Assembly: GCF_019704135.1 (NCBI RefSeq)
Contig: NZ_AP024355.1
Coordinates: forward strand, 4,533,034-4,597,033
From: Desulfuromonas versatilis
Lineage (GTDB): Bacteria > Desulfobacterota > Desulfuromonadia > Desulfuromonadales > NIT-T3
Direction of reading: 5' to 3'
Length of the DNA: 64,000 bases
Shown piece after piece: positions 22,557-33,396 of the stretch. Below the pieces are notes generated by a model that was not told the origin of the DNA, did no database searches, and saw nothing but the letters and a program-made list of their open reading frames with translations. Position 1 is the first letter of the stretch; each line of letters begins with the position of its first letter. The translations under genes were made by a program, and so were the position numbers.

Positions 22557-25400
22557 GTGCGCCGTTTTCTGCTGACCAGCTGCATCGTCATTCTCCTGCT
22601 CGGCGCCTTTGGCCTGACGTTCTTCACCGTTTCGCCCTACCGGGTTTCCGGGCAGCCCTACCTGCGCTCCCTGAACGACTTCGTCTTACTCCTGGGCAGC
22701 GACCGCCCCGGGCCCTTCAGCGCCGACGGCTACCGGAAGCTGTTAGGCAGAGCCGGGCCGAAGACCCACCGCCATGTCGAAGACAAGATCCGCCGGAAAC
22801 TGCTGCGCTGGGGCGAGCCGATCATCCCCCTGCTGATCACCGATCTTGAGACCACCTTCGACCCGGCAAAGCTGCGGTTTATCGCCGGCACCCTGGGTGA
22901 GCTCCAAGCGGAACCCGGGGCGCTGGCCATGGCCGAACTGCTGCTGCGCCTGGAGGGCGATCCGCGCGATGTCCCCGGGGTGCGCCGGGCGCTGCTGACA
23001 GCGCTGGAGAAAAGCCGGGCGGCGGCCGCCGCCCCGCAGCTGATCGCCTACCTTGGGCAGAACCCCCGGCACCGCAGCGAAGTCTACGCCGCCCTCGGTG
23101 CCCTGGGGCGGGCGGATTTTCTGCTGGATGAATTTCACCGGGAAACGGACTGGGAGCGCCGGGACGACCTGATCTGGCCGCTGGCGCAAACCCAGGCCCC
23201 CGAGGCGATGCGCACCCTGGCGCCGCTGCTGCTGCACCCGGACAATCACCTGCGGATGCGGACCATCAGCGCGCTGAGTCAGTCAGCGCGGGAAGCGGCC
23301 ATCGATGCCTGCCTGGAGGTACTCGGCCGGACCCGGGATGAATATGTCTACAGCGCGGTGATGCAAGCGCTGCTGGCCAACCGCTTCGCCGCCGACAACC
23401 CGCGGGTAGTGCCGTTTTTGCGGCAGTTCCTGAACCACCCGGGACTGGCCTGGGAGGCGAACTACGCGCTGGCGCGGATCGGCTCGGCGGAGGCCATCGA
23501 CGCCCTGGCCTCGCTGGTCGGCACCCAGGACCCGCACGCGGTGATGAACCACTTCGAATATCTGGGCTCCGCCGCCTTTCCCCTGATCGGAAAATTTCTC
23601 GCCTCGCCTGACCCCTACGCGCGGCGCCAGGCGATCTACAAGCTGGAGGAGATGCTTGAGCCGCAAGCCATCCCGCTGCTGCGCCCCCTGCTCCAGGACC
23701 CCGATTACTGGGTGAAAAAGGCCGCGGGCGAGGCCATCCTGGGGCTGGAGAAGCTGCAGCTGTTCAAGAGCTTCACCGAATACCTGCCGGAAAGGGCGGG
23801 CCGGAGCGCCTGGCGGGGATTCCGCTTCGAAATGAGCTGGGGTTTCAGGGACGGTTTTGCCCACGGGATCAGCATCTTCAAGTGGCTGCACCGGCTTGGC
23901 CTCGTGGTTTCCCTGGGCCTCGGGCTGCTGCTGATCTTCAACCTCTGGCGGGTCTTCGAGCCCTACCGCTTCAACCTGTTCGTGCAGTTTCTGCTGGTCA
24001 GCGGCTTCCTCGGCGATTTTTTGCTGTACGATGAAGCGCTCGGCGATTTCGGCCAGCACTACCTGCTCGCCACCGGCTGCCATCTGCTGCTGTTGATCGG
24101 GTTTTTCTGCAAGGAGAACAAACCCCTGCCGGGACAGCTGGGCAACCGCTTCGCCCGCCTGGGTGGGGCCAACCTGGCCCTGCTGGCCCCACTGCTGCTC
24201 TGGTTCGGCACCCCGGCCCTGACGCAGGCGCTGCGCCGGAACCTGGTGGATTTCGCCAACGTCTGGCCTGGCCTGGTGCTGCTTCTGCTGGGCTGCCTGC
24301 TGGTCATCGAACAGTGGGCGCTCCCCTGGAACCTGCTGCGCCCTTCGGCCAGGCGGCAGCGACGGCTGAGCGCCTTGTTCTCCACGGCGATCCTGGGCTG
24401 GATCGCCTGGCCCCTCTGGCTGCAGGTCTGGATAGCCGTCTCAGCCGGCAACCAGGACCAAGCGACCTTCCACCTGCTGCTCCTGCTCCCCTTCGCCTGG
24501 TTGCTGCTCAGACACTGGTTGACCCTCAATCCCTTCGGGCGGCAGCGCAGCTTCGAACTGCCCCGCCCGCCCCTGCCCGACTGGCAGCTGGCCAGCGACG
24601 GCGAGCGGATCAGCCTGCGCTGGCAACCTGCGGCCAGGGGCCTGCTCCAGCCCCTTCTGCAGCTGTTGCCGGTTCTGGGAGCAGGCTTCGCCGCCGCGGC
24701 CCTGGCCGGGTTCTACCGCGGCGGGGGCCCCGGTTTGATCCTCTCGCTGCTGGTCGGGCTGGCCGGCGCGGCGCTCGGCGGGCTGGTCAGTGAATTTTTC
24801 CGCCCCCGGGTGATGCTGCAGATCGAGGATGGCTACCTGCGCTGCGGCCTTCCGCGCCTGGGAGGCACCCTCGGCGCCAGCCGCTGGTCGCGCCACCTGT
24901 ACCTTCCGGACGCGGTACGCGCCCGCCTGGAGCGCCGAGCCGCTCCTGCCGGCGGGGGGCTGAGCGAGGCGGAAAAGGGCTGGATCGAGCGCTTGCGCCT
25001 CATCAGCGGCCAAGGAGAACCCGGCAAGCTCCCTCGGCAGGCAAAACTGGCCGCCAGGGCGCGGCTGCTTTGGTCCAGCCAATCAGCAGACCTTCTGCTG
25101 ATGGATCTGCAGGTGAAAAACCTCTCCCCTGGGCCCTTCAGCCTGGCCATGCTGGACCGGCAGAGCGGCAAGCTCAGCTGGAAGGCGGAGCTGGACGGAA
25201 CCCCGGTGGAGCTGATGTTCCACCGCCGCCAGCGCGAGCAGCTGATTCCGGCCGGCGCCGTCAAGTCCCTGCAGTTGCGGCTTTTTCCGCGGGGCGACCT
25301 GGCGGTCGGGCCGGGACCGGAGAAACTGACCCTGACCGGGCCGGCCGGAATCGCCCTCGAGCTGCCGCTGCCGGCCCGCGCCGGGGAGGTGGCCCGATGA
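22557..25400 (+). CDS. large HEAT-repeat membrane protein, function unknown
   Basis: A 947-residue protein. An N-terminal hydrophobic segment (residues 4-25, signal anchor) is followed by about 380 residues of helical repeats of HEAT/PBS type (for example AIDALASLVG, AIPLLRPLLQDPDYWVKKAAGEAIL), then a bundle of about seven membrane helices between residue 445 and 650, two more near 705-750, and a C-terminal soluble domain. HEAT repeats of this kind are protein-docking surfaces. GTG is the only reasonable start; its ribosome site is poor. It is joined by an ATGA overlap to the next gene, which also has HEAT-like repeats. I recognise no named family for the whole. A scaffold or membrane-complex role is inference from the repeats and coupling. 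Confidence 0.75.
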   Translation: MRRFLLTSCIVILLLGAFGLTFFTVSPYRVSGQPYLRSLNDFVLLLGSDRPGPFSADGYRKLLGRAGPKTHRHVEDKIRRKLLRWGEPIIPLLITDLETTFDPAKLRFIAGTLGELQAEPGALAMAELLLRLEGDPRDVPGVRRALLTALEKSRAAAAAPQLIAYLGQNPRHRSEVYAALGALGRADFLLDEFHRETDWERRDDLIWPLAQTQAPEAMRTLAPLLLHPDNHLRMRTISALSQSAREAAIDACLEVLGRTRDEYVYSAVMQALLANRFAADNPRVVPFLRQFLNHPGLAWEANYALARIGSAEAIDALASLVGTQDPHAVMNHFEYLGSAAFPLIGKFLASPDPYARRQAIYKLEEMLEPQAIPLLRPLLQDPDYWVKKAAGEAILGLEKLQLFKSFTEYLPERAGRSAWRGFRFEMSWGFRDGFAHGISIFKWLHRLGLVVSLGLGLLLIFNLWRVFEPYRFNLFVQFLLVSGFLGDFLLYDEALGDFGQHYLLATGCHLLLLIGFFCKENKPLPGQLGNRFARLGGANLALLAPLLLWFGTPALTQALRRNLVDFANVWPGLVLLLLGCLLVIEQWALPWNLLRPSARRQRRLSALFSTAILGWIAWPLWLQVWIAVSAGNQDQATFHLLLLLPFAWLLLRHWLTLNPFGRQRSFELPRPPLPDWQLASDGERISLRWQPAARGLLQPLLQLLPVLGAGFAAAALAGFYRGGGPGLILSLLVGLAGAALGGLVSEFFRPRVMLQIEDGYLRCGLPRLGGTLGASRWSRHLYLPDAVRARLERRAAPAGGGLSEAEKGWIERLRLISGQGEPGKLPRQAKLAARARLLWSSQSADLLLMDLQVKNLSPGPFSLAMLDRQSGKLSWKAELDGTPVELMFHRRQREQLIPAGAVKSLQLRLFPRGDLAVGPGPEKLTLTGPAGIALELPLPARAGEVAR

Positions 25401-26563
25401 TTCGCCTGCTGCTGGTCTGCCTGTTGCTGCTGCCGAGCCTGGGATTTGCCAAGGGCCAGAGCGATTACGCGCGGGTTCTCGAGCAGGGCGACCCGGCCCG
25501 CTGGCACGAGGCGGTGGAGGGGTCTTTTGCCAAGCAGGGGCGGCTGGACTGGAAATCGCTGGGGGTCATTCTGCCGCGGGTGGAACGGATGGAGGCCCGC
25601 ACCCGCCAGCTGGTGGCGGCCGGGTTGGCCTATCGCACCGAAGATCCGCGGGTGATCGAGGCGCTGGGGCGGCTGGCCTATGACGGGGATCCGCGGGTGC
25701 GCGAGGCGGCCCTCGAGTCCCTGCTGACTGGGAAGAGCGAAGCGGTGGCGCTGCTGCTGGAGGGGCTGCTGCAGCAGCCCGGGGACAAGGCCTGGAGGCT
25801 GGAGCGGAAAATCCGCGAGATCCGCGCCCGGCTGGCCGAACCCCAGCAGATCCCGCCGCCGCAGCCCGGGCCCCCCACATCGGCCTGGCGCACCGTCGGG
25901 CTGGCCGGCGCGGTGGGACTCTGCGGCCTGCTCGGGCTGCTGCTGTTCGTCTGGGGCTGGCGCCTGTTCCGGCTGCGCCGGGCGCTCGCCGATCTGTCGG
26001 TGGCCAACATCCGCTCGGCGGCCCTGGGCATCAACAACCTGCGCGGCGAAGTCCAGCCCTGCCTGAACCAGCTGCTGGTCCACCCGGCCAGCGGCGAACT
26101 CTGCGTCTACTATGCCGGGGCCGACCGCGACCATCCCGGGCACCGCTTCTGGCTGCTCGACGACAGCGGCCGGCTGCTGGTCGAGCCGGCCGGGGCGATC
26201 CTGCTCTCGGAAGACGGGGTGTTGATGCCGGGGGAGATGATCCAGCTGGTCGGGGATGTCCAGCCGCTTGCCCGCCGCGGCAGCGAACTGATCGTCGCCA
26301 AGCGCCGCGAACCGCGCCACCACCTGGAGAGGCTGGCCCACTTTCTGGTGAACGGCCTGCTCGGCCGGCTGTTTCGCGACAGCAGCGGCCGGGCCCTGTT
26401 CGCCGATCCGGCCCGGCTGTTCTGGATCTGGGACGATCTGGACAGCGCCCCCCTGACCTCGCGGCGCCAGGCCTGGTCGCTGTTCGCCACGGTGGCCGCC
26501 GCCGGCGCCTGGCTGGTGCTGCTGAGCGTCGCCCTGGTTTATCTGCTCGACGGGGCGGCCTGA
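25397..26563 (+). CDS. membrane protein with HEAT-like repeats and GIDE/BAM-like domain
   Basis: A 388-residue protein with a signal peptide (MIRLLLVCLLLLPSLGFAKG), a helical repeat part (RVIEALGRLAYDGDPRVREAALE near 93-115), a Pro-rich linker, a membrane helix near 170-190, then about 130 residues resembling the domain beside the membrane of GIDE/MUL1-type proteins: GEVQPCLNQLLVHPASGELCVYY over residues 217-239, then FWLLDDSGRLLVEPAGA. A last membrane helix (residues 360-385) ends in LLDGAA. The eukaryotic proteins have a RING finger after this domain; here there is none. The start ATG overlaps the stop of the HEAT-repeat gene (ATGA at 25397-25400). It converges with uvrB, seven bases away, with no terminator that I can see. 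The domain assignment is by pattern and should be checked. Confidence 0.65.
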   Translation: MIRLLLVCLLLLPSLGFAKGQSDYARVLEQGDPARWHEAVEGSFAKQGRLDWKSLGVILPRVERMEARTRQLVAAGLAYRTEDPRVIEALGRLAYDGDPRVREAALESLLTGKSEAVALLLEGLLQQPGDKAWRLERKIREIRARLAEPQQIPPPQPGPPTSAWRTVGLAGAVGLCGLLGLLLFVWGWRLFRLRRALADLSVANIRSAALGINNLRGEVQPCLNQLLVHPASGELCVYYAGADRDHPGHRFWLLDDSGRLLVEPAGAILLSEDGVLMPGEMIQLVGDVQPLARRGSELIVAKRREPRHHLERLAHFLVNGLLGRLFRDSSGRALFADPARLFWIWDDLDSAPLTSRRQAWSLFATVAAAGAWLVLLSVALVYLLDGAA

Positions 26564-26569
26564 ACGCGG

Positions 26570-28567
<1,998 letters not shown>

Positions 28568-28579
28568 AACCTTAGCTTA

Positions 28580-28708
28580 AACCACGAAGGACACGAAGAC
28601 CACGAAGGAGGACAAAAACCCAGACAGAAAAAAGCGCAGAAGTCACCGCCTCTGCGCTTTTAAAGGTTTGTCTTTGCTATCTTCGAGTCCTTCGTGTTCC
28701 TCGTGGTG
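28580..28708. repeat. CACGAAGG-type short repeats flanking a terminator
   Basis: Left of the terminator, 28580-28607 holds tandem units of the form ACCACGAAGGACACGAAG; right of it, 28681-28707 holds an inverted, imperfect copy (CTTCG...TCCTTCGTGTTCCTCGTGG). The arms match at roughly 17 of 20 positions. Such CACGAAG-rich intergenic repeats are frequent in this and related bacterial groups. Confidence 0.65.
28630..28661. terminator. bidirectional terminator between cysS and uvrB
   Basis: An 11-bp perfect stem (28630-28640 with 28651-28661), ten-base loop, A-run on the left and T-run on the right, so on the minus strand it ends in six T after the cysS transcript. Confidence 0.85.
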
Positions 28709-28714
28709 ATAAAA

Positions 28715-30160
28715 TCACTTCACCTTCCAGGTGGTCCCGGCAGGACCGTCGAGCAGCTCGATCCCCTTGCCCGCCAGTTCGTCGCGGATCTGGTCGGCGC
28801 GGGCGAAGTCCTTGTCCTTGCGCGCCTGCAGGCGCTCGGCGATGGCGGCCTCGATCTGCTCGGCGCTGATCTCGAGGGTCGCCAGGGCGGCGAGCTTCTG
28901 CTTTTCCAGCCAGGCGGCCGGCTCGGAGCCGAACAGCCCGAGCACCCCGCCCAGGCGCAGCAGGCCCTGGTGCAGGTCGCGCACCGCGGCGACCTTCTCG
29001 GCGTTCTTGCGGAACTTCTTCTCGCCGATCAGCCGGTTCATGGTCCGCGCCCCCTCGAAGAGGTGGCCGATGGCCAGGGCGGTATTGAAGTCGTCGTCCA
29101 TCGCCTCGCGGAAGCGGACCTCGAGCTGCGCCCCTTCTGCCGATTTGGTCTCGCTCTCGGGACAGCCGGCCACGGCCTCGGCGGCCGCCTGCAGCGCCTC
29201 GTAGAAACGGGTCAGGCCGTGCTTGGCGTCCTCCAGGTTCTGGTCGGAGAAGTCGATGGGCGAGCGGTAGTGGGCGCTGAGGATGAAGAAGCGCACCACT
29301 TCGGCGTCGTACGTCTTGAGGATGTCGCGGATGGTGAAGAAGTTGCCCAGCGACTTGCTCATCTTCTCCTTGTTGACGTTGACGAAGCCGTTGTGCAGCC
29401 AGTACTTGACGAAGGGCTTGCCGCTCGCCCCCTCGCTCTGGGCGATCTCGTTCTCGTGGTGGGGGAAGATCAGGTCGCGGCCGCCGCCGTGGATGTCGAA
29501 GGTGTCGCCGAGCAGGCTCGAGCTCATCGCCGAGCACTCGATATGCCAGCCGGGGCGCCCGGGGCCCCAGGGGGAGTCCCAGGAAGGCTCGCCCGGTTTG
29601 GCCCCTTTCCACAGGGCGAAGTCCATGGGGTTGCGCTTCTGCTCGCCGGGGGCGATGCGGGCGCCGGCCTGCATCTCCTCCATGTTGCGCTTGGAGAGCT
29701 TGAGGTAGCCGGGGAACTTCTCCACCGCGAAGTAGACGTCGCCGGCCGAGGCGTAGGCCAGCCCCCGCTCGATCAGCCGCTCGACGATGGCGACGATCCC
29801 GCCGATGTGTTCGGTGGCCTTGGGCTGGTGGGTGGGCAACTCCAGGCCGAGGGCGGCCATGTCTTCGTCGAAGGCGCGGATGAACTCCTCGGCCAGCGCC
29901 TTGCTGTCGATCCCCCGCTCATTGGCGCGGTTGATGATCTTGTCGTCGACGTCGGTGTAGTTGCGCACGTAGGTGACATCATAGTCGCTGAACTTCAGGT
30001 AGCGGTAGATGATGTCGAAGACGATGTTGGCCCGGGCGTGGCCGATGTGGCAGTAGTCGTAGACGGTCACGCCGCAGACGTACATCCCCACCTTGCCCGG
30101 CTGCAGCGGCTGGAACTCTTCCTTGCCGCCGCTGAGCGTATTGTAGACCCGCAAGGTCAT
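28715..30160 (-). CDS. cysS: cysteinyl-tRNA synthetase
   Basis: A 481-residue class I aminoacyl-tRNA synthetase that charges tRNA-Cys. The HIGH motif is in [14 protein letters not shown] near residue 35, the KMSKS loop in [10 protein letters not shown] near 265; a zinc-binding Cys is present at VCGVTVYD near 29, and a His-containing stretch [10 protein letters not shown] near 207. Length matches the family. It lies 73 bases downstream of cheB on the same strand; no strong terminator is visible between, so read-through from the chemosensory operon is possible. A terminator follows. Confidence 0.97.
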   Translation of the reverse strand: MTLRVYNTLSGGKEEFQPLQPGKVGMYVCGVTVYDYCHIGHARANIVFDIIYRYLKFSDYDVTYVRNYTDVDDKIINRANERGIDSKALAEEFIRAFDEDMAALGLELPTHQPKATEHIGGIVAIVERLIERGLAYASAGDVYFAVEKFPGYLKLSKRNMEEMQAGARIAPGEQKRNPMDFALWKGAKPGEPSWDSPWGPGRPGWHIECSAMSSSLLGDTFDIHGGGRDLIFPHHENEIAQSEGASGKPFVKYWLHNGFVNVNKEKMSKSLGNFFTIRDILKTYDAEVVRFFILSAHYRSPIDFSDQNLEDAKHGLTRFYEALQAAAEAVAGCPESETKSAEGAQLEVRFREAMDDDFNTALAIGHLFEGARTMNRLIGEKKFRKNAEKVAAVRDLHQGLLRLGGVLGLFGSEPAAWLEKQKLAALATLEISAEQIEAAIAERLQARKDKDFARADQIRDELAGKGIELLDGPAGTTWKVK

Positions 30161-30233
30161 GCTGAAATCTCCTGTTCGTTCTCCGGCCGCAAACTGGATG
30201 GACCGGGATCTTGAAACCTAACACAGAGCCCGC

Positions 30234-31271
30234 TCAATTGAAAGGCTCCCGCGTACCGACCAGCGCGGCCACCGCGGCCGGAATCCTCTCCAGGGACAGG
30301 GTCCGGTGGGCCGCCCCGCGGGCGATAGCCGCCCCGGGCATGCCGAAGACGGCGCTGGTCGCCTCGTCCTGGACGATGTTGTAGGCGCCGGCCTCCTTGA
30401 GCGCCAGCATCCCCGCCGCGCCGTCCTGCCCCATGCCGGTCAGCAGCACCCCCACCACCCCGGCGGCCCCTTCTTCGGCCAGCGAGCGAAACAGCACATC
30501 CACCGAGGGGCGGCAGCTGTTGACCGGCGGGGCTCCGCTGAGCAGCACCCGGCCGCCGCGCAGCTCCATGTGCTGGTCGGCGGGAGCGACCAGCACCAGG
30601 CCGGGCTCGGGCTGATCGCCGTTGTGGGCCAGCCGGACCCGGAAGGGGGATTCCTGGTCGAGCCAGCGGGCAAAACCGGGCGCGAACCCCTTGGCGATAT
30701 GCTGCACCACCAGGATTCTCGCGCCGCACTCCACCGGCAGCTTCTGCAACAGGGTGAGCAGGGCCCGGGGGCCGCCGGTGGAAGCCCCGATCGCCACCAG
30801 GCTCCGCGGGCCGCCAGGCAGCCGCGGCACCGCGCTCGGCTCTCTCCTGCGGCGTCCGCCGAAATGGTGCATGACCCGCACCCCCGCCAGCAGGCGCACC
30901 TTCTCCAGGAGCGGCCCGATGAAATCCTCGCTGGCCTGCAGGCCCCCCTCGGGTTTGGCCATCACGTCAAGGGCTCCCATGCGGATCGCTTGGAAGGCGG
31001 TCTTGCCGTCGCCGGGGCTGCAGGTGGCCGAGAGCACCAGGATCGGCGTCGGGCAGGTGGCCATGATTTCGCGCACCGCCGCCAGCCCGTCCATGACCGG
31101 CATGACCACGTCCATGATCACCAGGTCGGGGGCCAGCTTGCGGGTCAGCTCGACGGCCTCGCGGCCGTTGGCCGCCTCGCCCACCACGACGATCTGCGGG
31201 TCCCGGGCGAGCATCTCGCGCAGCAGCAGCCGCACCAGGCGGGCATCATCAGCCAGCAAAACCTTGATCAT
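30234..31271 (-). CDS. cheB: chemosensory methylesterase CheB
   Basis: A 345-residue response regulator that removes methyl groups from receptor glutamates. The receiver (1-120) is canonical: DD at 9-10, phospho-acceptor Asp in LVIMDVVMPVMDG and Lys in AKPEGG. The catalytic domain (about 155-340) has the Ser-His-Asp triad in GASTGGP, VVQHIAKG and GMGQDGAAGM. It is the last gene of the operon, 34 bases after the CheA gene. In Wsp-like systems the corresponding protein (WspF) lowers signalling; a similar feedback role is expected here. Confidence 0.93.
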   Translation of the reverse strand: MIKVLLADDARLVRLLLREMLARDPQIVVVGEAANGREAVELTRKLAPDLVIMDVVMPVMDGLAAVREIMATCPTPILVLSATCSPGDGKTAFQAIRMGALDVMAKPEGGLQASEDFIGPLLEKVRLLAGVRVMHHFGGRRRREPSAVPRLPGGPRSLVAIGASTGGPRALLTLLQKLPVECGARILVVQHIAKGFAPGFARWLDQESPFRVRLAHNGDQPEPGLVLVAPADQHMELRGGRVLLSGAPPVNSCRPSVDVLFRSLAEEGAAGVVGVLLTGMGQDGAAGMLALKEAGAYNIVQDEATSAVFGMPGAAIARGAAHRTLSLERIPAAVAALVGTREPFN

Positions 31272-31304
31272 CGCGGCCGGACCTTCGAAAGTGTCTGCAA
31301 CGGA

Positions 31305-33395
31305 TCAGCCAATCAGGGCCTCCACGGCATCGAGCAGTTTCCCCTCCTCGAAACGGCTCTTGACGATATACGCCTGGGCCCCCACCTCGATCCCCCTGCG
31401 GCGATCCTCGTCCGAGGCCCGGGAGGTGACGATGACCACCGGAATCTCGGCGGTCCGCGGCTGGCTGCGCAGGGCGCGGGTCAGCTCGAAGCCGTCCATC
31501 CCCGGCATCTCGATGTCGGTGACCACCAGGTCGAAATCGCGCTCAGCCGTCTTGCCCAGGGCCTCCTGGCCGTTGATGGCGACCTCCACCTGGTAGCGGT
31601 GGGACTCCAGGATGTTCTTTTCCATGGTCCGGGTGGTGATCGAGTCATCCACCACCAGCACCCGTCCGCGCACCGAGGGCTCCTGTCTGGCCTTCAGCTC
31701 CCGGCGCAGGCTGCCGCCGGGGGCCTCCTGGCGGGCCGCGTAGAGCCCGGGGATCGACAGCAGCAGGGCGGGACTGCCGTCGCCCAGCAGGGTCGCCCCG
31801 GAGACCAGACGCAGGTTCTTCAGCTGGGGCCCCAGGGGCTTGACCAGCAGTTCGGCGGTCCCCAGGGTGCCGGAGACGGCACAGGCCAGGGCCTGTCCGC
31901 CGAAATTGAGGATGATCGCCGTCATCCGCCCGGCCAGCGAGGCGTGGCGGCGGGGGGGGATCTTGAGCACCTCGTGCAACGCCAGCAGCGGCACGAAGCG
32001 CCCCTGGTGGCGGATCACCTCTCGCCCCCCCTCGCTGAGCAGGTCCCCTTCGCCAAGCCGCACCACCTGGCTGACGAAGTGCAGCGGAAAAACAAACGCC
32101 TCCCCCTCGCAGTCGGCCACCAGCCCGGCGACCACCGCCAGAGTCAGCGGGAGCTTGAGGACGATTTCGGTCCCCTGCCCGGGGGTAGAATGGAGTTCCA
32201 GGTTCCCCTTGACCTGGTCGAGACTGGTTTTCACCACGTCCAGCCCGACCCCCCTTCCGGAGACGTCGGTGATCAGCTCGCGGGTGGAAAAGCCCGGCCG
32301 CAGCACCAGGTAGAGCGCTTCCCGGTCGGTGAGCGCCGCGGCCTCCTCGGCCGAAACCAGGCGGCGGCGCACCGCGGCCTGGCGAACCGCCTGGGGGTCG
32401 ATGCCGCGGCCGTCGTCGCGCAGGAAAACCATCACCATGCCCGCCTGGTAACGGGCGGTAAGGTCGATCCGCCCCCCCGGGTTCTTCCCCGCCCGCTGCC
32501 GGTCCGCGGGCGACTCGATGCCGTGATCGACCGCGTTGCGCAGCATGTGAACCAGCATCGGCCTGAGCGCCTCCAGCAGAGCCCGGTCGAGTTCCACCTC
32601 CTCGCCCCGGATCACCAGCTCGAGCTGCTTGCCCTGTTCCCTGGCCAGGTCGCGCACCAGCATCGGGAACTCGCCGCAGATCGAGGAGAAGGGGCGCATG
32701 CGCAGGGCCAGGGCCTGGCCGCGCAGCTCCCTGGCCAGTTGGGCGAAACCTGCCGTTTCCCCCTCGATCTGCTGGCACAGCCGCTGCAACTCCCCCAGCA
32801 CCCCTTTGCCCGCCTCGTGATGGGGGGTGCGGCGCAGCGGCCCGAGAAACGCCTCCAGGTCCTCACTCACTTCTGCCAGCTGGCGGCTCAGACTCTCAAA
32901 GCGCCCCTTTACCCCGAGCAGTTCCCCCAGCTGGTTGGCCAGCCGGTCGAGGCGGACGGTGCTGGTGCGCACCGTGGCCGTGGCCGGTTCCGACCCTCCG
33001 GTTTCCATTTCCCCCCCCGACGGGGGGTGCCCGTTGATGGTGGTCAGGATCGAGGTCAGGTTGTCGAGGATTTCGCCGCGCTCCTGGGCCAGAGAGATGC
33101 GCCGCTCCAGCTCGTCGACGGCCGCGAGCAGTTGATCGATCAACGCCTGGGCAGGCCTCTCGCCCCCTTTTTCCAGCGGAGCCAGCAGGTCCTCCAGGGC
33201 GTGGGCCGCCTGGCCGACCTCCTCGAGCCCGAACACCCGGGCCGACCCCTTCAGGTTGTGGGCCCGGCGCTGGATTTCGCGCACCGTTTCGGGCTGCGAA
33301 CCGTTTTTTTCCAGGGCGAGGAGGTCGCCGCGCATAGCGCGGATGTGTTCCTCGGCATCCTGGAGAAAGGTCGCGACGAACTCCTCGGCGTTCAC
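31305..33395 (-). CDS. cheA: hybrid histidine kinase CheA-REC
   Basis: A 696-residue hybrid kinase. Domains in order: Hpt with phospho-acceptor His46 in RRAHNLKGSARVFG; a dimerisation region near 150-250; the HATPase domain with LVHMLRNAVDHGIE, GGRIDLTA and DDGRGIDP near 270-410; a CheW-like domain near 430-560; and a C-terminal receiver from about 570, with DD in VLVVDDSITTR, Asp in LVVTDIEMPGMDG and Lys in YIVKSRFEEG. This build (kinase with its own receiver) is that of WspE and of ACF-class CheA, where the receiver may be an output or a phosphate sink. It begins one base after the receptor gene ends. A run of eight G lies within the coding strand complement at 31952-31959. Confidence 0.92.
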   Translation of the reverse strand: MNAEEFVATFLQDAEEHIRAMRGDLLALEKNGSQPETVREIQRRAHNLKGSARVFGLEEVGQAAHALEDLLAPLEKGGERPAQALIDQLLAAVDELERRISLAQERGEILDNLTSILTTINGHPPSGGEMETGGSEPATATVRTSTVRLDRLANQLGELLGVKGRFESLSRQLAEVSEDLEAFLGPLRRTPHHEAGKGVLGELQRLCQQIEGETAGFAQLARELRGQALALRMRPFSSICGEFPMLVRDLAREQGKQLELVIRGEEVELDRALLEALRPMLVHMLRNAVDHGIESPADRQRAGKNPGGRIDLTARYQAGMVMVFLRDDGRGIDPQAVRQAAVRRRLVSAEEAAALTDREALYLVLRPGFSTRELITDVSGRGVGLDVVKTSLDQVKGNLELHSTPGQGTEIVLKLPLTLAVVAGLVADCEGEAFVFPLHFVSQVVRLGEGDLLSEGGREVIRHQGRFVPLLALHEVLKIPPRRHASLAGRMTAIILNFGGQALACAVSGTLGTAELLVKPLGPQLKNLRLVSGATLLGDGSPALLLSIPGLYAARQEAPGGSLRRELKARQEPSVRGRVLVVDDSITTRTMEKNILESHRYQVEVAINGQEALGKTAERDFDLVVTDIEMPGMDGFELTRALRSQPRTAEIPVVIVTSRASDEDRRRGIEVGAQAYIVKSRFEEGKLLDAVEALIG

Positions 33396-33396
33396 C

